Assembly (NCBI RefSeq): GCF_016806835.2
Contig: NZ_CP086111.1
Location: forward strand, 2,677,001 to 2,741,000
Direction of reading: 5' to 3'
DNA: 64,000 nt
DNA from: Skermanella rosea
GTDB taxonomy: Bacteria; Pseudomonadota; Alphaproteobacteria; Azospirillales; Azospirillaceae
A program made the translations under genes and the position numbers. How positions within the stretch are numbered: the stretch's first letter is position 1; each line of letters starts with the position of its first letter. The notes below the pieces were generated by a model. It was not told where the DNA came from. It did not search any database and saw only the letters and a list, made by a program, of their open reading frames with translations. This document shows positions 40,331 through 48,311 of this stretch, piece by piece.

Positions 40331-41383
40331 ATGCTTTCGCCTATCCGGCTGCTGGACCGACCGCTGGCCCGCCTGGGCCGGCTTGGATTGATCGCCGCAC
40401 TGGCCGCGGCCCCGTGGGTCGCCCCCTGGGTCGCGGGGCCGGTTCCCGCCGCCGCCCAGCGGGTCGAGGCGCCGGACGTCGCCGCGATGATGCAGTCGGT
40501 CGTCGGGGTCAAGGCGACAGTCCCGTCCGATGCCCGTTCGGCCGACAGCCTCGGCACGGAAAGGCTGGGCAGCGGCATCGTGATCGACGGCAGCGGCCTC
40601 ATCGTCACGATCGGCTACCTGGTCATGGAAGCCAGCGCGGTCGAGGTCCGGACCGCGGAAGGCAAGGTCCATCCCGCGGAGATCGTGGCCTACGACCATG
40701 TCAGCGGCTTCGGCCTGCTCAGGGGACAGTACGGGTTCCGCGCCAAGCCGATGCGGCTCGGCCGCTCCGGGGAGGCCAAGGTCGGCGACCCGATGCTTGC
40801 CCTCGCCCATGGCGGTCCCGACGCGGTCCACGCGACGCTGGTCGTCAGCAAGCGGGAGTTCGCCGGATACTGGGAATACCTGCTGGACGAGGCGATCTTC
40901 ACCTCGCCGGCCATCGCCGAGTTCGGGGGAGCGGCGCTGGTCTCGCCCCGGGGCGAGCTGATGGGCGTCGGCTCCCTGTTCGTCCACGACGCGGCGCCGC
41001 CGCTGGCGGCTCCCGGCAACATGTTCATCCCGGTGGACGTGCTCCGCCCCATTCTCGGCGACCTGCTGGCGCTCGGCCGCTCCGCCGAGTCGCCGCGCCC
41101 CTGGCTCGGTGTCACCACCCAGCAGGCGGGGGACCGGCTCGTGATCCAACGGGTCACGCCCGACAGCCCGGCGGCGGCGGCCGGCCTGCGCCCGGACGAC
41201 GCGATCGTCGCCGTCGGCGGGCAGCCGGTCAACCGGCTTGCGGATCTCTATCGGAAGATCTGGGCTTTGGGCGAAGCCGGCGTCAGCGTCCCGCTCGGCA
41301 TCCAGCGGGCTGGCCGGGTCGAGACGGTGTCGGTCCGATCGATCGATCGGCTCCGCCATCTCCGGCTCAAACCCACGTTCTGA
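40331..41383 (+). CDS. HtrA/DegP-like PDZ protein lacking the catalytic triad
   Basis: This secreted trypsin-like plus PDZ protein has 350 residues. A signal peptide ends near AAAQ, the protease-like domain spans about residues 45-235 and the PDZ domain about 255-340 (PRPWLGVTT, SPAAAAGLRPDDAIVAVGGQPV). The expected triad is gone: where the HNHV segment should be there is VTIGYLVM; the Asp position reads SGFGLL; and the GNSGGP position reads IAEFGGAAL. It is therefore probably a pseudoprotease or scaffold. The ATG at 40331 was preferred over 40286 because GAGGGAGG stands six bases upstream. Confidence 0.85.
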   Translation: MLSPIRLLDRPLARLGRLGLIAALAAAPWVAPWVAGPVPAAAQRVEAPDVAAMMQSVVGVKATVPSDARSADSLGTERLGSGIVIDGSGLIVTIGYLVMEASAVEVRTAEGKVHPAEIVAYDHVSGFGLLRGQYGFRAKPMRLGRSGEAKVGDPMLALAHGGPDAVHATLVVSKREFAGYWEYLLDEAIFTSPAIAEFGGAALVSPRGELMGVGSLFVHDAAPPLAAPGNMFIPVDVLRPILGDLLALGRSAESPRPWLGVTTQQAGDRLVIQRVTPDSPAAAAGLRPDDAIVAVGGQPVNRLADLYRKIWALGEAGVSVPLGIQRAGRVETVSVRSIDRLRHLRLKPTF

Positions 41384-41600
41384 GGCCCTGTCATCATATC
41401 TTCTCGTATAGGCGGCGTTATCCAGAAGGATCTATCGCCTTCTAGTGGTATTTACATTTATTTGGATATAGCATGCCCCGGCTGGCGCGGCGGTGCCTCC
41501 TCGGGGAGACGATCCGCCCGCGCTTGCTTTGTCGGATCGTCCGAGGCGCGGATGTTTTCACGCCAGGCATCCGATATGCAGCCGCAGACGGGCGTGGAGA

Positions 41601-42098
41601 ATGATGCGCAAGCCGAAGAATGTCGCCAACGAGATCGACGCGCACGTGGGCGCCAGGCTCCGCCTGCGCCGATTGCTGCTGGGAATCAGCCAGGAAAAGC
41701 TGGGGGACGCCCTGGGGTTGACCTTCCAGCAGATCCAGAAGTACGAGCGGGGCGCCAACCGGGTCGGCGCAAGCCGGCTCTACGACATGTCCAGGGTCCT
41801 GGACGTTCCGGTGGCCTACTTCTTCGACGATATGCCTGACGAGACCGCGGCCGTGATGTCGACCCGGCTACCCGGCGGCTCCCGCGCGATCGGCGAATCG
41901 TCCCTGGGCTCCGACATCCTGCTCAACCGCGAGACCACGGAGCTCGTGCGGGCCTACTACAGCATCACGGACGTCGATGTCCGCCGGCGGGCGCTCGATT
42001 TTTTGCGCACCGTGAGCGAGAGCGCCGTGATCAACCGGGGCCGCCACGGGCAGGAGGGTGGGGAGGCCAGACCCGAAAGCGTTCCCGAAGAGGTGTAG
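41601..42098 (+). CDS. XRE-family helix-turn-helix regulator
   Basis: The 165-residue protein has an N-terminal Cro/C1 domain (RLRLRRLLLGISQEKLGDALGLTFQQIQKYERGANRV) and a C-terminal helical region ending RALDFLRTVSES. This compact form is widespread in alphaproteobacteria, usually several per genome, with unknown targets. ATG 41601 and 41604 are tandem; the frame is open 36 codons upstream but non-protein-like. An A+T-rich stretch (41395-41480) before it may hold the promoter. Confidence 0.85.
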   Translation: MMRKPKNVANEIDAHVGARLRLRRLLLGISQEKLGDALGLTFQQIQKYERGANRVGASRLYDMSRVLDVPVAYFFDDMPDETAAVMSTRLPGGSRAIGESSLGSDILLNRETTELVRAYYSITDVDVRRRALDFLRTVSESAVINRGRHGQEGGEARPESVPEEV

Positions 42099-42229
42099 CG
42101 GGCAGGGTGGCGTTCGACGCATTCGGGTTGTCCGGCGGGGTCCTCGCACCGGGCGGCGGCATGGGATAAGAGATTTCCTGTTGCCGCCTTTGTCCGTGGC
42201 CCTTTTTTCCGATGCGATCGAGCGACACC

Positions 42230-42835
42230 ATGAACGATGAGCAGGATATCGAGATCCTCGCTAAGGAAACCCTGCATGACGGCTTCTTCCGGATGGACCG
42301 CTATCGGCTCCGCCACCGGAAGTTCGACGGAACCTGGACCGAGGAGCTCTCGCGGGAGATCTTCGAGCGCGGCAACTCGGTCGCGGCCCTGCTCTACGAT
42401 CCGAAGGCCGACGCCGTGGTGATGGTCGAGCAGTTCCGCCTGCCGGCACGCCTGGCCGGCCGGTCCGCCTGGAGCTTCGAAGTTCCCGCGGGAGTGGTCA
42501 AGCCCGGCGAGGAGCTTGCCGACGTCGCCCGGCGCGAGGCGTTCGAGGAGACCGGCTGCCGGATCGACGGCGACCTCGCGCGGATCGGCGAGTTCATGGC
42601 CAGCATCGGCGGCAGCACGGAAGTCGTGACGGTTTTCCTGGGGTTGGTGGACGCCTCCGGCACCGGGGGAATCCACGGCTTGTCCGACGAGCACGAGGAC
42701 ATCCGCGTCCATGTCGTCCCCTCCGCCGAGGCGATCCGGCGGGTCGACGACGGCAGGATCGACAATGCCGCCAGCATCATCGCCCTGAATTGGCTGGCCC
42801 GGCACCGCGACGCGCTGAGGCGGGAGCGGGCCTGA
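42230..42835 (+). CDS. NUDIX hydrolase, ADP-sugar-diphosphatase type
   Basis: This NUDIX hydrolase of 201 residues has the full Nudix box GVVKPGEELADVARREAFEETGCRI (GX5EX7REUXEEXGU) and the upstream MVEQFRLPARLAGRSAWSFEVPAG typical of ADP-ribose/ADP-sugar pyrophosphatases. These clear toxic or signalling nucleotide sugars. The ATG at 42230 was preferred over 42212 (MRSSDTMNDEQ). It precedes cysK by 77 bases. Confidence 0.88.
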   Translation: MNDEQDIEILAKETLHDGFFRMDRYRLRHRKFDGTWTEELSREIFERGNSVAALLYDPKADAVVMVEQFRLPARLAGRSAWSFEVPAGVVKPGEELADVARREAFEETGCRIDGDLARIGEFMASIGGSTEVVTVFLGLVDASGTGGIHGLSDEHEDIRVHVVPSAEAIRRVDDGRIDNAASIIALNWLARHRDALRRERA

Positions 42836-42912
42836 TCCCGCCCGCTTGATCCGGTGACGGGCGAAAGCTAGTCTGTCAGCCATCCGACAGGCCAGAGGGA
42901 AGAACGCTCACC

Positions 42913-43917
42913 GTGGACGTACGCGAAGGATTCATCGGAAGCATCGGCGAAACGCCCCTGATCCGGCTGGAAGGCCCCTCCAAGGCGACCGGCTGCGACA
43001 TCCTGGGCAAGGCCGAGTTTCTCAATCCCGGCGGCTCCGTCAAGGACCGCGCCGCCATTGCGATCGTCCGGGACGCCGAGCGCCGGGGCCTCCTCAAGCC
43101 CGGCGGAGTCATCGTCGAGGGCACCGCCGGCAACACCGGCATCGGGCTGGCCCTTGTCGGCAACGCCCTGGGTTACCGCACCGTCATCGTCATGCCGGAG
43201 ACCCAGAGCCAGGAGAAGAAGGACATGCTTCGCCTGGTCGGCGCCGACCTGCGCCTGGTCCCTGCCCTGCCCTACAAGGACCCCGGCAACTATGTCCGCT
43301 ACTCCGAGACGCTGGCGACCGAATTGGCCGCGTCCGAGCCGAACGGCGCGATCTGGGCCAACCAGTTCGACAACGTCGCCAACCGCGAAGGGCACAGGGC
43401 GACCACCGGCCCGGAGATCTGGCGCCAGACCGACGGGCGGGTGGACGCCTTCACCTGCGCGGTCGGCACCGGCGGCACCCTGGCGGGGGTCGGGATGGCG
43501 CTGAAGGAGAAGAACCCGGACGTCCGCATCGTGCTGGCCGATCCCATGGGGTCGGCGCTCTACAACCACTTCGCCCACGGCGAACTGAAGGCCGAAGGGA
43601 ACTCGATCACGGAGGGGATCGGCCAGGGCCGCATCACCCGCAACCTGGAAGGCGCGCCGATCGACGGCTGGCACCGCGTGACCGACGAGGAGGCTCTGCC
43701 CCTGCTGTTCGAGTTGCTGAAGGACGAAGGACTGTGCCTCGGCGGCTCCAGCGGGATCAACGTCGCCGCGGCAATGAAGGTCGCGCGGGACCTGGGTCCG
43801 GGCCATACCGTCGTGACGATCCTGTGCGACTTCGGGACGCGCTACCAGTCGAAGCTGTTCAACCCCGCCTTTCTCCGGCAGAAGAACCTGCCGGTGCCGG
43901 CCTGGCTGGACGATTGA
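42913..43917 (+). CDS. cysK: Cysteine synthase A (O-acetylserine sulfhydrylase)
   Basis: This PLP enzyme joins O-acetylserine with sulfide to make cysteine. The 334-residue product has the PLP-lysine PGGSVKDRAA, the substrate loop EGTAGNTGIGLAL, GTGGTLAGVG phosphate-binding loop, and SSGINVAAA near the end. The start is GTG at 42913. It heads a short string with alaX, sseA and a GNAT gene, linking cysteine synthesis with sulfur transfer. Confidence 0.94.
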   Translation: MDVREGFIGSIGETPLIRLEGPSKATGCDILGKAEFLNPGGSVKDRAAIAIVRDAERRGLLKPGGVIVEGTAGNTGIGLALVGNALGYRTVIVMPETQSQEKKDMLRLVGADLRLVPALPYKDPGNYVRYSETLATELAASEPNGAIWANQFDNVANREGHRATTGPEIWRQTDGRVDAFTCAVGTGGTLAGVGMALKEKNPDVRIVLADPMGSALYNHFAHGELKAEGNSITEGIGQGRITRNLEGAPIDGWHRVTDEEALPLLFELLKDEGLCLGGSSGINVAAAMKVARDLGPGHTVVTILCDFGTRYQSKLFNPAFLRQKNLPVPAWLDD

Positions 43918-43931
43918 GGACTCAGCAGCGC

Positions 43932-44636
43932 ATGGAAACGATCTTCCGCCACGACTCCTACGCGGCCCGCTGCGACGCGACCGTCGTCTCGTGCGACGCC
44001 CGCGGCATCGTCCTGGACCGGACCGTCTGCTATCCGACCGGCGGCGGCCAGCCCGGCGACACCGGCGTGCTCCGCCATGACGGGGCCGAGTTCCGGATCG
44101 CCGACACGATCAAGGGCGACGGCCCCGATACGGTGATCCACGTGCTTGAACCGGGTGTGCCCGCGCCGGAGCCGGGCGCTCCGGTCGTGGTCGAGCTCGA
44201 CTGGGGCCGGCGATTCGCCCATATGCGCATGCATACCTGCCTGCACCTGCTGTGCGCGGTGGTGCCGGGGGCCGTGACCGGCGGCCAGATCGGGGCGAAC
44301 CGGAGCCGGCTGGACTTCAACGTCCCGTCCGGCAGCCTGGACAAGGACGAACTGACGGTGGCGCTGAACCGGCTGGTAGACGGCGACCATGCCGTGCGGT
44401 ACCGCTGGATCGACGATGCCGAGTTGGAGGCGAATCCCGACCTGGTCCGCACCATGTCGGTCAAGCCTCCGACCGGCACCGGCAAGGTCCGGCTGGTCGA
44501 GATCGACGGCGTGGACCTCCAGCCCTGCGGCGGCACGCACGTCGCCCGCACCGGCGAGATCGGCCCGGTCGAGGTCGTCAAGATCGAGAATAAGGGCAAA
44601 CAGAACCGGCGCGTGGTCGTCGCGCTCGCAACTTGA
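43932..44636 (+). CDS. alaX: Alanyl-tRNA editing protein AlaX
   Basis: This free-standing AlaRS editing-domain homologue (234 residues) hydrolyses Ser- or Gly-mischarged tRNA-Ala. Zinc ligands are visible as HMRMHTCLHLL and CGGTHVARTGEIG; the N-terminal beta-barrel has YPTGGGQPGDTG. The ATG at 43932 lies 14 bases after cysK. Position next to cysteine/sulfur genes is incidental or operonic; function does not depend on it. Confidence 0.92.
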   Translation: METIFRHDSYAARCDATVVSCDARGIVLDRTVCYPTGGGQPGDTGVLRHDGAEFRIADTIKGDGPDTVIHVLEPGVPAPEPGAPVVVELDWGRRFAHMRMHTCLHLLCAVVPGAVTGGQIGANRSRLDFNVPSGSLDKDELTVALNRLVDGDHAVRYRWIDDAELEANPDLVRTMSVKPPTGTGKVRLVEIDGVDLQPCGGTHVARTGEIGPVEVVKIENKGKQNRRVVVALAT

Positions 44637-44675
44637 CGGCCGGCTGAGGCCGCACCGATCTTTCGAGGGGAAACG

Positions 44676-45548
44676 ATGCCTTACTCCAAGCCCGACGCGC
44701 TGGTCAGCACCGACTGGCTCGCCCAGCACCTCAGCGCTCCCGATGTCCGGGTGGTCGATGCGACCTATTTCCTGCCGGGCGCCGACCGCGACGCCCGCGC
44801 CGAATACAACGAGCGCCACATTCCCGGCGCGGTGTTCTTCGACATCGACGAGATCGCCGACGTTTCCAGCGACCTGCCGCACATGCTGCCGGCGCCGGAG
44901 AAGTTCACGTCGCGGGTCCGCAAGCTCGGCCTGGGCGACGGCGTCCGCATCGTCGTCTACGATACCCACGGCCTGATGAGCGCCGCGCGCGTCTGGTGGA
45001 TGTTCCGCGTATTCGGCCACCGGGATGTCGCGGTGCTGGACGGCGGCCTGCCGAAATGGATCGCCGAGGGGCGGCCGGTCGAGGATCTGCCGCCGATGCC
45101 GCGCGAGCGTCATTTCACCGCGCGCCTCAACACTTTCCTGGTCCGCGACGCCGGGCAGGTCAGGGACACCATCGACAGCGGGCGCGAACAGATCGTGGAC
45201 GCCCGCGCCGCCGGCCGTTTCACCGGGGCCGAGCCCGATTTCTGGCCTGGCCGCAGGGCCGGGCACATCCCCGGCAGCCTCAACCTGCCATTCGCCGACT
45301 TGCTGAACGCCGGGGACCGCACCTTCAAGTCGGCGGAAGAGCTCCGGTCGCTGGTCGACAAGGCCGGGATCGACATGAAGCGCCCGGTCGTCACCAGCTG
45401 CGGCAGCGGCATCACCGCCTGCGTCGCGGCGCTGGGGCTCTACCTCCTGGGCAAGGAGGACGTCGCGGTCTACGACGGCTCCTGGGCGGAATGGGGCCGG
45501 CGCGAGGATCTGCCGGTCGAGACCGGTCCTTCGAAGGCAAGCTCCTGA
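44676..45548 (+). CDS. sseA: 3-mercaptopyruvate/thiosulfate sulfurtransferase
   Basis: This tandem-rhodanese sulfurtransferase of 290 residues has an inactive first domain ([33 protein letters not shown]) and an active second one with the catalytic loop [10 protein letters not shown] (mercaptopyruvate-type CGSGVT). It moves sulfur from 3-mercaptopyruvate or thiosulfate to acceptors. It follows alaX by 39 bases. Confidence 0.93.
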   Translation: MPYSKPDALVSTDWLAQHLSAPDVRVVDATYFLPGADRDARAEYNERHIPGAVFFDIDEIADVSSDLPHMLPAPEKFTSRVRKLGLGDGVRIVVYDTHGLMSAARVWWMFRVFGHRDVAVLDGGLPKWIAEGRPVEDLPPMPRERHFTARLNTFLVRDAGQVRDTIDSGREQIVDARAAGRFTGAEPDFWPGRRAGHIPGSLNLPFADLLNAGDRTFKSAEELRSLVDKAGIDMKRPVVTSCGSGITACVAALGLYLLGKEDVAVYDGSWAEWGRREDLPVETGPSKASS

Positions 45549-45567
45549 TAGCGGCGAAGGAGGCCTG

Positions 45568-46182
45568 ATGCCGACCCCACCCGATCTTCGCGTCGTGCCG
45601 GGTCTGCCTCCGGGCAAGCTCCGCGTGGTCATAACCTTCCTGGAGATGACCAGCCCGCCCAACGCGCCGAAGCTTCGTCCGCCGGTCGAAAAACTGGCGC
45701 TGCTTCGGGCGGAGCGGCCGACGGTCTCCTTCTATCGTTATCTCTACAATACGGTCGGAGAGCCCTGGCTCTGGGTCGACCGGCGCAAGCTGGACGACGA
45801 CGCGCTGGCCGCGATCATCCATGATCCCAAGGTCGAGATAACGGTGCTGTATGTCGGCGGCGTTCCGGCCGGCTTCGCGGAACTGGACCGGCGCGGCAAG
45901 GACGGTACCGTGGACCTGCGGTATTTCGGCATGATCCCGGAATTCGTGGGCATCAGGCTCGGCCCCTTCCTGCTGGGCTGCGCGATCGACGCGGCCTGGA
46001 CGGGAGGGGCCCGGAAGCTGACCGTCAATACCTGCACGCTGGACCACCCCAAGGCCCTTCGCCTGTACCAGCGCGCCGGGTTCGTCCCGGTCCGGCAGGA
46101 AGTCCGCATCGCCGACGACCCCCGCGTTACAGGCGTGATCCCGCCTAATGCGGCCCCTCAGCATCCGATCGTAACTTCTTGA
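45568..46182 (+). CDS. GNAT-family N-acetyltransferase
   Basis: This 204-residue GNAT protein has the acetyl-CoA-binding core YFGMIPEFVGIRLGPFLLGCAIDAAW (motif A) and the C-terminal HPKALRLYQRAGFVPVRQE (motif B). The acceptor substrate is unknown. It starts 19 bases after sseA, so it is the last gene of that group. Confidence 0.87.
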   Translation: MPTPPDLRVVPGLPPGKLRVVITFLEMTSPPNAPKLRPPVEKLALLRAERPTVSFYRYLYNTVGEPWLWVDRRKLDDDALAAIIHDPKVEITVLYVGGVPAGFAELDRRGKDGTVDLRYFGMIPEFVGIRLGPFLLGCAIDAAWTGGARKLTVNTCTLDHPKALRLYQRAGFVPVRQEVRIADDPRVTGVIPPNAAPQHPIVTS

Positions 46183-46252
46183 ATTCTTAAGTGCTGCCTC
46201 CTATGGTCCCGCCCTGATACGAGCACCCCAGACAGCAACGGACGATACAGTC

Positions 46253-46438
46253 ATGCGTGCCTTCGAAGGCCAACACTCGGACAACGTCGCGATCAAGCGT
46301 AGCCGCGACCAGAAGGTCGTGCTGCTGAAGCAGCTCCGCGAGCAGTTCGCCGCCCTCAAACCTACCGTCGCGCCCGGCATCCGCACCGCCATGGCGAAGC
46401 GGATCTCCGACCTGGAAAAAGAAGTCGGCGGGCGGTAA
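46253..46438 (+). CDS. Small hypothetical protein
   Basis: An unrecognised 61-residue, mostly helical, charge-rich protein (repeating Lys/Arg/Glu, e.g. KQLREQFAALK and KRISDLEKEVGGR). No clear ribosome-binding site and no family match; coding quality by amphipathic character only. Confidence 0.4.
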   Translation: MRAFEGQHSDNVAIKRSRDQKVVLLKQLREQFAALKPTVAPGIRTAMAKRISDLEKEVGGR

Positions 46439-46592
46439 CGACCGCTGCACGATGGTTTCGATCATTCCCGCACAGGTCGGGCTTCGACCGGCGGGGCGAA
46501 CGCCGGCACCCGGCATCGACGCTGCCGCCTCCGCCGGGGACCACCTGCCGCGAACCCTGACCGGAACCCATCGAAGGCGCTGCGCGGCACTC

Positions 46593-46913
46593 CTAGCCGG
46601 TATGGAACACGGCCAGCCAGACTGTGGGCTGGTCGGGATCCGTCCAGGCGACGCGGTGACGCTGGCGGGGCGGAATGTTCATGTGATCGCCAGGCCCTAG
46701 CAGCCTGGTTTCCGCCTCGCCCTCGATCTCCAGCACGGCGGACCCGGTGAGTACAAGCACCCACTCGGCTTCCTCCTGATCATACCAGAATCCTGGCGGT
46801 GACGCCTGACCGTGGGATACGATGCGCTCGATCCGCACGGCCCGCGCCGACAGCAACGGGGTATGGATTTCTTCCGTTTTCGCTTCAGGAATTTCTTTCA
46901 ACACGTTGATCAT
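46593..46913 (-). CDS. Cupin-domain protein
   Basis: This small single-cupin protein of 106 residues has a beta-barrel with EAEWVLVLTGSAVLEIEGE (motif 1) and LLGPGDHMNIPPRQRHRVAWTD (motif 2), including His residues for a metal. Substrate unknown; members include isomerases and regulators. It is alone on the minus strand between the GNAT group and the methyltransferase. Confidence 0.82.
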   Translation of the reverse strand: MINVLKEIPEAKTEEIHTPLLSARAVRIERIVSHGQASPPGFWYDQEEAEWVLVLTGSAVLEIEGEAETRLLGPGDHMNIPPRQRHRVAWTDPDQPTVWLAVFHTG

Positions 46914-47101
46914 GAACGAAATTGCCCTTCCGATAGCCCCAACGATTGCTGCAGCGCACCATTAGGGTCATACCCAATTGCTTCGTCACCGCCCCGGCAT
47001 TCGTGGAGACTTTATGTCACAAGTGGTTTTATCGTCGGACGGATCGCTTACGTTCGTACGATCATGGACCAGGCGTGCAGCCCAGGAATAGGATGTCGTG
47101 T

Positions 47102-47890
47102 ATGGATCAGGCGTTGACGGCGACCCGGATGCGAAACTTGACCGTAGAAAAGGCGTCCCGCTGGATCAAGGAATGGGACCGGCAGCAGGAAGGCTATGTC
47201 GGTCACCGGGAGACCCGATTCGAGATCATCGCGGACGCCCTGACGGCCGCCGGCCTCGTCGCCCCCGTCATCCTGGACCTCGGATGCGGCCCCGGCAGCC
47301 TGGGCGACCGCCTGGCGGAACGCTTGCCCGGTGCGGAGGTCGTCGGCCTCGACTATGATCCCGTCCTCCTCACCCTCGCCCGCGCCGTCCACGCCGAAAG
47401 CCCCGACCGGAGTTGGATCGAACTGGACATGCGGCGGCAGGACTGGGTCGACTATCTGGACGGCCGGCGGTTCGACGCCGTCGTCAGCACCACCGCCCTG
47501 CACTGGCTGGGCGCTCCGAACCTGATGCGCGTATACCAGGATCTCACGCAGGTGCTGGCGCCCGGCGGCGTCTTCGTAAATGGAGACATCTGTTCCTACG
47601 ACCAGACCCAGCCGACCCTCAGGCGCATGACGGCGGCGTCGATCAAGGCGAACCGGGCGGCGGCGAAGGCGGATGGCGCCCACGACTGGGTCGGCTGGTG
47701 GGAAGCCGTCGCGGCCGAACCCGCGCTGCAGGCTGCCGTGGCCGAACGCCACCGCCGATTCTCCAATCTTCCGCGCAAGCAGGAGATGACCATGGAGTTC
47801 CATCTGGCCGCCCTGCGCCAGGTCGGGTTCCGCGAAGTCGGCTGCGTTTGGCGCCATCTCGGCGACTATCTAGCCCTGGCATTGCTGTAG
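47102..47890 (+). CDS. Class I SAM-dependent methyltransferase
   Basis: The 262-residue product has the SAM motif VILDLGCGPGSLGDRLAE, the acidic VVGLDYDPVLL and a post-I VFVNGDICSYD. Such trans-aconitate-methyltransferase-like enzymes are not assignable to a substrate. The ATG at 47102 gives a well-formed N-terminus; the frame is open 52 codons upstream but unlikely to be protein. Confidence 0.83.
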   Translation: MDQALTATRMRNLTVEKASRWIKEWDRQQEGYVGHRETRFEIIADALTAAGLVAPVILDLGCGPGSLGDRLAERLPGAEVVGLDYDPVLLTLARAVHAESPDRSWIELDMRRQDWVDYLDGRRFDAVVSTTALHWLGAPNLMRVYQDLTQVLAPGGVFVNGDICSYDQTQPTLRRMTAASIKANRAAAKADGAHDWVGWWEAVAAEPALQAAVAERHRRFSNLPRKQEMTMEFHLAALRQVGFREVGCVWRHLGDYLALALL

Positions 47891-47939
47891 CCCGGCGCTT
47901 TTTTGACTCCCCGGCCAAAAATCCGGATCTGTAACAAAA

Positions 47940-47970
47940 ATACTCTTGCATCTGTGCACAGAAAGAGTAT
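47940..47970. promoter_or_regulatory. Inverted repeat upstream of the odc leader
   Basis: ATACTCTT (47940-47947) and AAGAGTAT (47963-47970) are perfect 8-base arms around 15 bases that themselves contain the palindrome CTGTGCACAG (47952-47961). It overlaps a weak promoter candidate, so it could be an operator for the decarboxylase transcript. Confidence 0.45.
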
Positions 47971-48089
47971 CTCAACGGTCGTTGACGCACCCGCACGTGC
48001 CGCTGGCCCTTTGAGGTTATGTAACGACGTACCGCGTCCTTTTTGGCAGAATCGGTCATCCGTGGGCCGATCCCGAGAGGGAGGTAAGT

Positions 48090-48125
48090 ATGTTAGATTT
48101 CGGCCAGAAGGCTTTAGTACCGTAA
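48090..48125 (+). CDS. Candidate leader peptide (11 codons) of the odc transcript
   Basis: ATG at 48090 follows the ribosome-binding site AGGGAGG (48078-48084) at a five-base spacing, stronger than most genes here. The frame MLDFGQKALVP ends at TAA 48123-48125. Two of its eleven sense codons are TTA, a rare Leu codon in this high-G+C DNA. The stop codon falls within the TACC-GTAA-GGTA hairpin (48118-48129), so ribosome position would change the downstream fold. It starts 222 bases before the ornithine decarboxylase ATG. Control of polyamine synthesis by a leader peptide (cf. SpeFL in enterobacteria) is inference. Confidence 0.5.
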   Translation: MLDFGQKALVP

Positions 48126-48204
48126 GGTAGCGGGCAAATCCGCCGGCGCTGAGAAGGTCCGCACACCGCATGTTCAGCGGTGCCGGAGCGTCGCCCGATT
48201 TGCC
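48090..48204 (+). ncRNA. Structured mRNA leader, likely speF-type
   Basis: A conserved leader RNA called the speF motif is known upstream of ornithine decarboxylase genes in alphaproteobacteria. Here the region holds a GNRA hairpin (TACC-GTAA-GGTA, 48118-48129) and a long-range 8-bp stem GGCAAATC (48133-48140) with GATTTGCC (48197-48204), inside which CCGGCGCTGA and TCAGCGGTGCCGG can pair partly. I cannot align it to the family model, so identity with the speF motif is inferred from gene context. Confidence 0.5.
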
Positions 48205-48311
48205 ACCCACATCCCCGCTCAATTCGTCCATTCCCGCGGCTTTCAAGCCGTTGGGGTCGTTTTGTCTTCATGGGTCTGCCGGCGCGGCCGCGGCCCACGA
48301 GAGGATGCGTC

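Larger units (their letters stand above)
47891..48311. other. 421-base leader/intergenic region before ornithine decarboxylase
   Basis: No second gene is apparent apart from the 11-codon frame at 48090. Contents: an inverted repeat at 47940-47970, a weak promoter candidate TTGCAT (47946-47951) / TATCTC (47968-47973), the micro-frame 48090-48125 with its ribosome-binding site, a stem-loop region 48118-48204, a small hairpin CGGCTTTCAAGCCG (48237-48250) before a T-rich patch, and the decarboxylase ribosome-binding site. Confidence 0.7.
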
